From contig JBCNJP010000025.1 of the NCBI GenBank assembly GCA_039602395.1, positions 46,333,980 to 46,397,979 of the forward strand: a stretch of DNA of 64,000 nucleotides. The letters run 5' to 3'. A model generated the notes under the pieces. The model did not search any database. It was not told the origin of the DNA and worked only from the letters and a program-made list of their open reading frames with translations. The stretch is from Deinandra increscens subsp. villosa (taxonomy: Eukaryota > Streptophyta > Magnoliopsida > Asterales > Asteraceae). The translations under genes and the position numbers were made by a program. Positions 23,799 through 34,271 of the stretch are shown here, in pieces. How positions within the stretch are numbered: the stretch's first letter is position 1; every line of letters starts with the position of its first letter.

Positions 23799-24700
23799 TC
23801 AAAAATTCGGCCTCTCTCTACGTATCGAAAGATCGACCTGATTGGTGTTCGTTTGACGTTCTGCTTTATTTTCTTTGGTGTTTCGTATAACTCATCAGAC
23901 TTTCTCTGCGTGTGCGGGAGCACCGACCTGATTGTTGTTGGGTTATACAAATCTCTGCTTTATTTTCTATTTTTTATTTTCCTAAACAATCGGACTTTCT
24001 CTGCGTGCCTACCGGCCGACCTGATTGTTGTTTGTTTAGGGTTCTGCTTTATTTTCGCATTGAACACCATGGACGATAAATCTCGGTGGAAATCAAATTT
24101 TATGAAAAATACAAAAATAGAATAAGCCAGATTACCGGTATTTCTGATTGTGTGGGCTACCATATTATCAATGCATGCTAAATCATACCTTAACATATCA
24201 GAAATCTAATAAAAATTGATCTGCCCAAACTGAAATAAACTAAAAAGTTGTATTTGCTACCAACTTGACTTGCATGCTGATTAAAAATGAAATTGAAGTG
24301 TGTTTGATGCACATTAGCTGATATGATCTCGCGTCTGGATCTTTCTCTCAAAAACGTTTAAGTTATATTAGTCCTTAATTCAGATATTTCATTTCTGTTT
24401 GGTTTGTTGCTTGAATATCTGAAAATCACAAAAAGACTTTAGGCGTGTTTTAGTATAATTTTGTAAAAATTCAAAAAGATTTTTGGTGTGTTTGAAAATT
24501 TTATAAAAATCAAAAAGATTTTGATTCTACTTTATTTTCGATCAACCGTTAGTGAAAAATTCAAAATTATGCCGGAAACAACCAAACGGATTTGTTTTCA
24601 GAAAACTCATCATTGAATTGAACGAAGTTTGAAGCAAATTGGCAAATTTTAAAACTTTCGGGGTTCAATTTGAAGATTCATCAAAATCAGGGGTTTAATT
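23799..24700 (+). other. Cp post-pol spacer, right part, with three repeats
   Basis: Three imperfect units of about 70-95 bp lie at 23806-24060. Each holds a TTTCTCTGCGT-like start, ACCGACCTGATTGTTGTT and TTCTGCTTTATTTTC. The same units exist in Cm's spacer on the other strand. The stretch then continues without coding potential. Conservation between two separate elements suggests a non-coding function. Confidence 0.6.
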
Positions 24701-24719
24701 TAAAAGTTTTTGAAAAGTC

Positions 24720-24890
24720 CATACCTGAAGTTCGGACGTCCGAACCAGGAGTTCGGAGGGTCCGAAGTCCAAATTCGGACAAGGTTTGGAGGCACCGAAG
24801 GTAAGGTTCGGAGAACGTTCGGTGGGACTATTGGTCCGAAAGAGGACTTCGGAGGGCGTTCGAGGTCCGAACGTCTCGAGGCTATAAATA
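24720..24890 (+). promoter_or_regulatory. Putative internal promoter of the Cp accessory ORF
   Basis: About ten GTTCGG/CCGAAC words at 24729-24872 are followed by TATAAATA at 24883-24890. The words are those found upstream of the Cp LTR TATA box. A transcript starting near 24915 would lead into the accessory ORF. This is inference from layout only. Confidence 0.5.
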
Positions 24891-25009
24891 GTCCGAATTT
24901 GAGGTTCGGAGGTCATAATTCTCTGTTTACTCCGAACTTGCACCGAACGGCTGCCCAATTTTCGAACTTTCAATTTACGCCTTGTTTGGACATTTAGAGA
25001 CTTGTTCTA

Positions 25010-25455
25010 GGTAGGTTTAATGATTCCGAGTATGATGGTGTGGTTAAATTCTGTTTTTAATCACTGGTTGTAGGATTTTTGTTCGAAAAACCGTTCGGAC
25101 TGTTTCAGGTTCCTAGATCTAAAAATAGACCACTTAAAACTTGTTTTTAGAAGATAAAAATGGTTCCAATGTGTTTGTAATTTAAAACCGACCAAGGGGT
25201 TCAAAGGTTTTTTGTTGATTTGGTCTAGATCACTGATTTTAAAATTCAAACTATTCGGAGTTCGTCAGGCTCCGAACTTGGAGTTCGGACACTCCAAACT
25301 TGGAGTTCGGACGAGGCTCGAACGGAGTTCGGCGGGTTAACATTTTTTATCAAAAAGTTGTTCGTTTACGCAAATGACAATGAACTAACGAAATCGGTGA
25401 TTATATCTGTTAATAACATGGAATTTAATGAATGTTTTATCTTATGTGTTTTCAG
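25010..25455 (+). other. Putative 5' UTR intron of the Cp accessory ORF
   Basis: A donor-like CTAG|GTAGGT near 25010 and an acceptor TATGTGTTTTCAG ending at 25455 bracket an AT-rich stretch. The ORF's ATG is at 25458. More GTTCGG words lie at 25257-25340. The related ORF at 43637 also starts directly after a CAG acceptor. Confidence 0.4.
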
Positions 25456-25457
25456 AT

Positions 25458-28400
25458 ATGGCAAACGAACTGAAGATCGATAACAAACACAACATTTGTG
25501 CACATATTGGTGTTGCACGAGGCAAGCTTGATAAATTTGGCGGATCCGGGATTTTCGATTTTCTGAGACGATCAAGGATTCACTATGCAATCACCCAATC
25601 TTGTGATGTATAGCGTGATATCATTCTGGAGTTCTGGAGTACTGCGTGGACGATTACTGATGCTCCAATCAGAATTGTTGCAACCGTTCAGGGTCGACCA
25701 GTTGAAGTTACTGAAGCGGATATTCGCAGGGTTCTGAAGTTGGAAACTGATATAACAGTTGCACCACTGGAATTTCCTCCTGAAGATAACGTTGCGTTTC
25801 TGAAGCGAATTTGGTACACCGATGATCTAAGTAAAGAATGGGTCTACAAATCTTCGTTGAGCGTTCCATACAAATACTTGGCGCATGTGTTTTGGTATGT
25901 CTGGGGCACAGAATATCCGGGCACGATGAAATTCAACAAACAATTCTATCTTTAATGAATGCTTTGGTGATGAACCGACCGTATAATGTTGCTAGGTTGA
26001 TCTTTCATTACATGAGAGATAACCTAACTCAAAGGAAAAAGATAGCAGCTATCTATCCAAGATTTCTTCAGATGATCCTTAATGACTGGTATCCTGATTT
26101 GGTGAAGCTTGAAACACAGAAGATGGAAATGAAACACATGACAGAAGCAAGTGTGGGTGCTTTGGCGTCTTATTAAAAGAAGGCACCAGAATTTCAGCTG
26201 AAATTGAAGCACCTGATTGGTGATTTAGTGAATGCTGATTACGTGGCACCAGCACAGGGTGCACCTCGTCATGCAGAAGGTAGTGATTCAGAGGAACTTG
26301 ATTACAGTTGGATCGTGGAACAAAGTCAAATTCCATAACAAGGAAGGGTGAAAGACCTAAAAGACAAATTCTAGTAGTACAGGAACCAGTAAATCCAGAG
26401 CCTGAAACTGTTGTCTCTCAACCGCCAGTTTCTGAAGCGGTGGTCTCAGCACAGGAAGTTCCTGTATCTGTCAATGTGACCGAGACACCTGCGGTGAATA
26501 CTCTGGAAGATGAATCCGATGATGATGAGGAGTTTATGAATGTTGGGGCTGACTCCAAAGACCTGACTGAGACAAACAATCCGTTTGTGCGTGTCTTGAT
26601 CAACTCTAAATATGTGAAGCTAGCGATGAACATTTCGCGTACCGAATCAGCCAAAACAAGAGCAACGACCGCTACAAGGATCATGTGTACGACAATGTAG
26701 TCTCATCTGAGTCAGATGAAGATTATGCTCCTGACGCCGATGTAGTTCATGGCAAAGGAAACCAGAAAGCTTCCGTTTCTTCACAAAAGAGGAAGAAGTC
26801 GATTGCTGGTGGAAGAGGTAAAAGGCAAAAAGGGCTACAGTATATTCTAAAGCCTCGTTAAGGTGTATCTTCATGAACTAGTCCAGCCAAGTCTCTGCCA
26901 GAAGTGTCTACAACTGTTCAGACTTTAGTATCTAATGTTCAGTTTGACTTTCTGCAAGATCTTATGAATGCAAACAGATCAATAACTGTTAGCACAACAC
27001 CTTCAGGAAGTGCTGGTGCGCAGTTTGTGAATCATCCGATGGGTTCAACTCCCACAACTCCGGTGTTCTCTACAGCAACAGCCGCTACAGCCTCTTCACA
27101 TTCTACACCAGAGGTTAATTTTAACTTTGAGCAAGGTTCTGTGTCATTCTCACAAGCCAGTATTCTTCAGAGTGCATTTAGCGATCAACAGTCTCAGATT
27201 GATGTGTTGAAGACTAAGACTGAGGAGCAAGAGAAGACGATTACTGAGCTTCGTACAAGTAATGATGAAATAAGAGCTCAAAATCAATCTCAAAGTCAAC
27301 AGATCACTGTCTTGCAGAGTCTGGACTTGGCCAAAGATCAAGAGATCCTACGGTTGAGCAGATCGAGTTAGACTCAGAGCAAATTGCTTCTCGAAATGGA
27401 CGAGCAAATAAAGTTCTTGATGAAGAAATTTAAGGCTCAGGGGGAGATTGGGGATAGTTCGTGTTGTAATGAAGATCCGATGAGATATCTGAATGATGAT
27501 CCCGATCAAGATGATCCTAAAGGGAATGTTGGTGGAGGATCAGGCCCGACCGGAACCACTGGTTTGGGTGTTGGGACATCTACTTCCCAGGGGGAGAAAT
27601 ATTCTCGAGAAGTAGTGCCGATTACGTCAATCCCATCTACTCAAGCGGCAACAAGTCTGGGTGAATTCGAACAGATGTTGCAGATGCTCGAAGAAGGTGA
27701 GTTTGTTGGTGATCTGACGGGAGAACAGTTGCAAGCTGTGTTTGATCTAAATGATGAAGAAACGAGAAAAGCTTTTGAATCAGCACCGAGGAAATATGAA
27801 TCATCTGAATCAGAATCGGATGAGGATGTTGAAGATATATTTGAGGAGGAAGATGACATAGAAGATATTACTGAAGAAGAATATCTAGACTTATACTTAA
27901 ATTTCAACAACAATCAGTCTGGTGATGAGTTTGAAGTGTTTCCAAAAGAAAAAGGTGATGAGGCTAAAGAAATATTAAAGAAGAAAGAAGCAGAGAAGCA
28001 TGAAGACCTGGTTTCTAAAGAGGTTAAGGAACAAGAACAACGTTGGGCATTTGATGAATTTATGAAGACGTTTCATGCCAACTATGTTCCTCCTATGAAG
28101 CTAATTAAGCAAAGATCGTTTGTTAAATTCAAGGGTTAAGCTTCAGGAAATATTATCAGCTGGATGTATTCTGACAGTTTGAAGTGCTACGGGATTAAAC
28201 GTTAACAAGGAATCCAGTATTTCAAATGTGCCAGAGATTTTAGTAGTCTGCCAGTTTGGGATATTCGTGATCTGACCCGGAAGCCTTTGTGCAATTATGG
28301 CACTGATTGGAAATGGTTTACATTTCAAGAGTATTATTGAGAGGGAATGCCGAGATGGATTTCAATTCTTACATCCTCATAAACCCAAAAGGCGTCAATC

Positions 28401-28800
28401 CCGAACAAGAATTCATGAAAGAACTGGTAAGAAGCTGATAATCCTGGTCTTTAAGAAGAAACCTGATGTGATGAAGAAGATACCACTGATGAAAATGGAG
28501 CTTGATTTCATCAAGGATTTGAGGTGGTGGTACTATAACGAGAAGACTGGTGAGACTGTGATTATGCTGAAAGAACAGTTGCGAGTTGTGAAGATTTATG
28601 ACCCGATGTGGCTAATCAATTTGTCCAAGGTTAATATAGATGTGCTCTATCATAATCAAATCATGTATCATCCTGATTATATGGAGCAAGCATTGCAGTT
28701 CCAGAGGGTGATAAGGATATGTTTTGCTTTCAACATATTTGCTGGGCATAATCATGAGATAGTCTGGAAGGGAGATGAGGCTGTTGAAGTACAAGGCTGA
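25458..28800 (+). pseudogene. Cp accessory ORF after pol (family copy A), broken
   Basis: This is an extra gene between pol and the 3' LTR, same strand as pol. The N-terminal block has IFDFLRRSRIHYAIT, then EFWSTAW, VTEADIRRVLKLE and IYPRFLQMILNDWYPDL. The middle is acidic and disordered. A coiled coil lies at 27184-27340, and a C-terminal aromatic module has RWWYYNEKTGE and KIYDPMWLINLSKVNIDVL. Stops or frameshifts at about 25611, 25955, 26174, 26336, 26698, 27371 and 28139 break it. It is not an envelope glycoprotein by any feature I can see: no signal peptide or membrane helix. Function unknown. Confidence 0.75.
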
Positions 28801-28821
28801 TAAAAAACGGTCCAGCTGTTG

Positions 28822-28834
28822 CCAAGGGGGAGTT
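28822..28834 (+). other. Cp polypurine tract
   Basis: CCAAGGGGGAGTT directly precedes the 3' LTR. AGGGGGAGA-type tracts also occur at 15884, about 27438 and about 27588, the last two inside the accessory ORF. Confidence 0.85.
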
Positions 28835-29204
28835 TGTTGATACATTATGTGGCAACGAGCTGGATCAGACAAAGAGTTGAAGACTTGAAGATTACAACCT
28901 AGTTTGTTGTTGGCCGAACTCTGGCCGAACCCCGGCCGAACCTTGGCCGAACCTGAGGTTCGGACAAGCCTGGGAGTTCGGCCAGCCGATGTCTATATAT
29001 AGGTTGTAGTTGTGTCTTTGTAACTAGTTTTTCCATAGAGTTTTGAGCGAGTGTTAAGGAACTGTGTGTTTTGTGTTCTGATTCTCTCTGTAATCTGTTA
29101 CGATATTAATGAGAAATTGAGCATTGTTATTTACACCATTTGTTCTTATTTCTATTACACAATTGATGTCGAACTAAGCCGATCCACACGCTCAAGCGTT
29201 TTCA
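28835..29204 (+). repeat. Cp 3' LTR
   Basis: This is the 370-bp partner of 7548-7917. It is followed at 29205-29209 by TGGAC, the target duplication also seen at 7543-7547. Confidence 0.95.
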
Positions 29205-30076
29205 TGGACATTAAGGATGATTGCGATGAAAGTAACTGGGTTTTGAACGCATCATAATTATATAATTATATACCGCTTGCACTTATCTAATTATCATCAA
29301 TTCGAAATTTGGAGACTTCACGTCACATGAGTTCTGAAGTGTCAGGGTATTTTGATCATAGGATCAGAAGACAAATAAAGATCATAGTTATGATAGGAAT
29401 ATGGAAAGAACGTCCGATGCGAATTCCGATGTCAGTAAAAATGTAAAGACGAGTACCTTCAGCGAAGAATTGAAAGCCGCCATATTAGAAATAGTGGCAG
29501 AGGCATTAAAGATTACGTTACTATCAATTACTAATCAACTTCCGGAGGCTTTGACAAGAAGAATGTCCAATGAAGCTGCCATGAGTGGAGCTTGTTCTGA
29601 AGAAGCTTCTAGTAGGAATAGATTCTCGATGAACGACAAACGGAAGGGGTTCGAGGTTGAACAAAGTCTTGAAGACAATGACGGCAGATGGCACAAGAAG
29701 GCTGAGGGAGCTTCTGGAGAAAGAAGGCCGATATGCTAGTTATGCGAGAAACGTCATCATAGGGATTACACGTGGATATCAAACCGTTGTTACGACTATG
29801 GCTAGGACAATCACTTCTTCTGCATGTGTGCGGAGCTGAAGAAATGTTTCGAATACGAGAATTTAGGACAAAACGGAGCGGACTTTCCTAGGAGGATGAA
29901 AGCTCAGGAACCGTTGAAGATGAAAAAGAGGTGTGAAGCCGATAGAGCACTCGAAGCTCCGGAGAATGGAGTCGGGACTCTTACATCCAGTGTAGTTTCC
30001 GGTATGCGTGCATCGATAATGCGCCGGTTGTGTGTTATCAAGACTCCAATATTATATTACGTAGGTTATATATAAT
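29205..30076 (+). pseudogene. gag: Gypsy G1 gag remnant
   Basis: G1 resumes after Cp. An ORF from the ATG at 29401 (MERTSDANSDVSKNVKT) has a poorly conserved gag-like region. It is followed in other frames by a decayed zinc-knuckle zone (LCEKRHHRDYTW, KKCFEYENLG) and a weak protease-like segment near 30000-30060. The cysteine pattern is damaged and frames change at 29739 and about 29830. Sequence switches to a Copia LTR at 30077. The assignment rests on position downstream of the Gypsy primer site plus the knuckle remnants. Confidence 0.55.
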
Positions 30077-30457
30077 TGTAGGTCCAGAAAATCTACCAAG
30101 ACACGATATTGATATCACAAACGAGTGCGGAATCCTCGTAAGTGATTGATTCAAGAAGAAAGTAGAAGAAATAGATTTGTCAAAGAGATAAACAACAAAG
30201 AACAAATCTTGAATGAAACACAATACTTTCTTGAGCTAGTGAAACCGATCGGAATTACAAGAGTGAAAGAAGAAAATCGTAATCTCAAAAGCTGCTTGAA
30301 TCATAAACTATGTGAGTTTATATACTACCCACTTACAAGAACCCTAATCCAATCATAAACCTATCTAAGAAGCCCATACAAGCCCATAATCGTAAACAAG
30401 CCCAATTACAAGTTAAGCCCATATCTAATGTTCATGCCTCAAATATATAGCCCAACA
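30077..30457 (-). repeat. Cb 3' LTR
   Basis: It starts TGTTGGGCTA at 30457 and ends CCTACA at 30077 on the minus strand. Five TGGGCT words lie upstream of a TATATAAAC TATA box near 30324-30316. TGGGCY is the known plant site II (TCP-type) element. The preceding tract AGGGGAAGAT at 30468-30458 is the polypurine tract. Confidence 0.8.
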
Positions 30458-30488
30458 ATCTTCCCCTAGGCATGAACCATTAGACCGC

Positions 30489-33079
30489 CTATGGCAGTAG
30501 CAGATCAAATCTGAAAGTATTCTGCACATTGCTCGACCACCATTCATTAGCTACGATCCGGTTTGCTGTTCCATGGAAGATCCCCACCCGTATAGCGTTT
30601 TCCAGATCATTCTCATCACCGAGAATAGGTTGGGAGGCGAGGAACTTGATATCTCTTTCACCAAACCTCAGCAGGTCAACCGGATCGTAGAAGCGGAACT
30701 GTCTCATCTTCTTGCAAAGCACCACCACTAACAGTCAAAGTTTTTGACCAAGTTACCATCTTCAATTTCATCCAACAAATTTATTACTCTTGTGCGTTTT
30801 GTGGGTGGTCGCCTCGCTTCACCTATTGGATCACCAGTTACTGGGTCAGATCCAGTTTCAACCCATCTTACCTGCTTCAGATCGAAGTTTACAAAATTTT
30901 CTGCCAAGTGGCTCAACAGATTGTTCCGAACTAGATCTCCTTCTGTGCTACTCCATCTGTTTATGTATGGAGCTCTTAACAGGCTTCTAATCTTAGGTTG
31001 AGTCCAGGAGTGAAATTGGGTTCGTGTTCTGTAATATTCCACTGGACTGTAGCCATCACGGATTACAGCAAAAAGCTTCTTCTCGGAGTCATAGTGCCAG
31101 CACAGAATAGCTTCATGACTCCCCCTTTTGTCGATTGAGCTTTCACCAACATCAATGGTGTATTGAGTGGGGGCTGGTCCTTGAAAGAACTCCTTGAACC
31201 AGTTGTCATGACCTTCTGGCGCTTTAGAGATGACTCTTCCACTTCGAGCATAGTCTGACATCTCAAAAGTGTCATCTCCTTCATCTTCATTCATAGCCTT
31301 TGTACCTTGTGCAGCCTGAGATGAGCTTTGACCGGGGTCACCTGAAGCATTTGACACCACAACACCTTTCAACTCATTATACTTATTTTTCAGATCCATC
31401 AAGGTCTCATACAAATACTTAAACCTATTCTTGTCAGCCACCTCCTTGTCTTTAAGCTTTCTGTTCTCAGCCTGGAGTGCTTTTATCTCAGTCTCTCTAA
31501 TTCTGTTTTGAGACATCAGAAAGTTAATGTGAGGGTCAGCACTTAACCTCATCTCAATAGGGTGCTCAACAGCTTGTTCATTTGCCCGAAAAGGCCTGAA
31601 GCTTGGAACCACGGTGGGCTGACTTGGTACTGAAGAGACACTCACTTTCACTGGGCTGGGTATAACAAAAGAGCTTTCAACCTCTAGAAATTGCCTTTCC
31701 TCATGCACTGGGCTATGTACATGGAGGATAGGACTCTCAGTCTGCATAGGTGCTAGTTCTTGAACAGTAGCTTGAACATCGGCTTGAGATGAGCTTTGAA
31801 CGATTGCCGGATCAGTTGTGTTATCAGTCTGTTCATTTGCATCTGTACGATCAAACACCATTAGGCTCGAGCTGGTCTTTAAGAATTTGAACTTCAAGGT
31901 TCTTGGGTCAGCCTTTTTCCTCGGAGAAGGTTTATGAAATGGGATGGGTTCTTCAGTCACATCCTCTTCGTTCAGAGTCAGCTCTGGAGGAGTTGTATCG
32001 CTGCCTGAATATGTGATCAGATCATCCCTTCCTCTCTTGAGATTGATGGGCCCCAAATCCCGATAGATGTCATCCTCGAATGTTTCGTTCTCAGGGAAGA
32101 TATCATCCATTATGTTGTCTTCATCAGATGGTATATTTTCAGGTTCCCTTTGAACATTGGCAGCCACATCATGATCTTCTGCCAGAGATGCATTGACTTG
32201 GTGCACCTCTGGTTCATCATCAGATTCTTCTTCAACTTGTTCTCTTGCAACTTCAGGAAAGGCACCTCTTTTGGTCCATTCAATCCTCCCCTGAAAGCTG
32301 CTCTTCCCTTTTCTGTCTTGGGTTTGCAACCCGAACACTCCATTATCCATGAACTTGATATCTAACTTCTCTATCCTTTCTTCGATCATCGGATACTTCT
32401 TCATAACAACCATCTGTACAAATCTTGGTGTCATAAGGAACTGTTCTCTTGCACTCAAATCTGCATTCCCAACCCAATCCAACAGCATCATTTTTTAGAA
32501 GTTGAAATCCCAGTCTAAGGCTAGTGCTACAAATGCCGTGCCATGCAACTTGTTCAGCTTATCAAAACTAGTTCTCTTCCCCAAGAAGGATTTTTGTAAG
32601 TAATGAGCCAAACACCTCCAGTAGTGCGGCAATAACTTCTTGAAGATGGGAGGGAACTTTCCTTCATATCCCAGTGACTGAGCACCTTCTAATACAAGAG
32701 TCTTTGAGTACTTAATTGGATCTTCAGCTTTGTCATTGACGTTCAATCCCTGGCGGATGTCTTCTTCGAGTATCACAATTTGACGATTCTGAATTGTTGT
32801 GGAGATACTCGTCTTGTCAGCATTTGCTCTCGCTGTTCCCCAGAAATCTCTTACAAGCTGCTCATCGATAAGCACACTTGTCCGCGGAGCATGATTAATC
32901 TTGCACACATTTAATCCTGCTACCAGAGAATAAAACAATTCCATGTGTCTCTCAGGAGGGTCATCAAGATAAGCAGGTATGCAGTGATCCCTTTCAAAAT
33001 GAGTTTCTTCATCAAGCATGTCTTCCGCCATCTGATAAACCAAGACACGTGCATCAGGTTTAAATTCATCAAAGAACAA
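30489..33079 (-). pseudogene. Cb accessory ORF (family copy B), two lesions
   Basis: The frame is open from 33079 to 30728 except for one TAA at 32495-32497, where relatives have a serine codon (FNFSKM in copy D). It then shifts frame at about 30728 and ends at 30489, just before the polypurine tract. The N-terminal block has LVRDFWGTARA, EEDIRQGLNV, GYEGKFPP, YWRCLAHYL and TPRFVQMVVMKKYPMI. A long acidic disordered middle and a coiled coil (RIRETEIKALQAENRKLKDK) follow. The C-terminus has ILCWHYDSEKKLFAVI and FRFYDPVDLLRFGERDIKFL. This is the best-preserved retroelement copy. The true start is unclear; ATG at 33031 is possible. Confidence 0.78.
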
Positions 33080-33158
33080 TTGTGTTTGTCAACAATATCT
33101 TAAAGTTCAAATGATTATCACTTTTAACTTGTTAAGATCTAAAAATAAAACTCAGTTT

Positions 33159-33658
33159 NNNNNNNNNNNNNNNNNNNNNNNNNNNNNNNNNNNNNNNNNN
33201 NNNNNNNNNNNNNNNNNNNNNNNNNNNNNNNNNNNNNNNNNNNNNNNNNNNNNNNNNNNNNNNNNNNNNNNNNNNNNNNNNNNNNNNNNNNNNNNNNNNN
33301 NNNNNNNNNNNNNNNNNNNNNNNNNNNNNNNNNNNNNNNNNNNNNNNNNNNNNNNNNNNNNNNNNNNNNNNNNNNNNNNNNNNNNNNNNNNNNNNNNNNN
33401 NNNNNNNNNNNNNNNNNNNNNNNNNNNNNNNNNNNNNNNNNNNNNNNNNNNNNNNNNNNNNNNNNNNNNNNNNNNNNNNNNNNNNNNNNNNNNNNNNNNN
33501 NNNNNNNNNNNNNNNNNNNNNNNNNNNNNNNNNNNNNNNNNNNNNNNNNNNNNNNNNNNNNNNNNNNNNNNNNNNNNNNNNNNNNNNNNNNNNNNNNNNN
33601 NNNNNNNNNNNNNNNNNNNNNNNNNNNNNNNNNNNNNNNNNNNNNNNNNNNNNNNNNN
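33159..33658. other. Assembly gap (500 N)
   Basis: Exactly 500 N. It separates Cb from an inverted Gypsy LTR, so the relation of the two elements cannot be read. Confidence 1.
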
Positions 33659-34271
33659 TGCAATAAGGAGGGAAAATGGGCCGAAGCCCATTCGGTTTGG
33701 TTTGTCATCACGGGCCGAAGCCCAAAGGGAATGGGAGGGGGGTTTGGGCCGGTTTGCGTGGGCCGCGAAGAAGGAAAGGGAAAAAGGATTGGGCCGGTTC
33801 GGCCCAATGCGATACGGGCCGCGGGTCGGGTATCCGGGTTGGGGAATTCACTCGGTTAGTCAAGGTGAACGTTCGGTTAAATTTTCGGGTCAATCCGGAC
33901 ATTTTTGGGCTTTTCGGGCTTACCGGGCCCAATAGGTGAAACGAGTAACTCGTTTGGCTAAGTCTTGACAACGAAATGTTTTTCATAACATTTTAAATTC
34001 ATAAAACATTTTAACAGTTTATAACAGTTTGATAAAAATATAAAATGTCAAATTTTATATTTAATTTCTTATTATTAAAGTTCCATTAATAATAACATGA
34101 AACGTTCATATATCACAGTTATCTAACGCGAAATTTAAGTCAGTTAATCATTTAACTAAACACGGCTAATTATGCAGTTTAGAAAACAGAAATCACATAA
34201 TTATCACATAAATAAAGTCAACAAATCTCAACGAAGAGAGAGTTGACCTAATTTTTGGGCCGGGTGTCACA
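33659..34271 (-). mobile_element. Inverted Gypsy LTR head
   Basis: On the minus strand it starts TGTGACACCCGGCCC at 34271 and follows the same path as the plus-strand LTR at 35282-35900: GTCAACTCTCTCT, then TTGGGCC/GGCCCA-rich blocks. It abuts Gypsy integrase sequence at 34272. It is either a second element of the same family inserted head-on or a rearrangement; the gap hides the answer. Confidence 0.75.

Larger units (their letters stand above)
7548..29204 (+). mobile_element. Copia retrotransposon Cp (complete ends, decayed, with nested insertion)
   Basis: The element has 370-bp LTRs at both ends (TG...CA), a primer binding site, gag, protease, integrase, reverse transcriptase and RNase H in Copia order, then a long spacer, an accessory ORF and a polypurine tract. 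A 5-bp target duplication TGGAC flanks it (7543-7547 and 29205-29209), and G1 Gypsy sequence resumes on the far side. Its length is 21.66 kb, or about 14.1 kb without the nested Cm element. The long gag with two zinc knuckles, the extra ORF after pol and repeated polypurine tracts fit the Sirevirus group of Copia, which is inference. All coding parts are interrupted by stops and frameshifts, so it is not autonomous. Confidence 0.95.
30077..33158 (-). mobile_element. Copia element Cb, 3' end only, minus strand
   Basis: Minus-strand order is an accessory ORF, polypurine tract and a 381-bp 3' LTR (TGTTGGGCTATATA...GGACCTACA). The upstream part, including pol, is lost in the 500-N gap. The left neighbour is the broken G1 Gypsy, so Cb inserted into it or beside it. 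With only one LTR visible no target duplication can be checked. Confidence 0.75.

Noticed and set aside
25458..28800. Envelope glycoprotein gene (as sometimes proposed for post-pol ORFs)
   Set aside because: No signal peptide, membrane segment or cysteine-rich ectodomain is visible; the composition is acidic, disordered and coiled coil.
33111..33935. ORFs running through the second N block
   Set aside because: They are artefacts of the gap; the sequenced edges are Gypsy LTR and Copia spacer.
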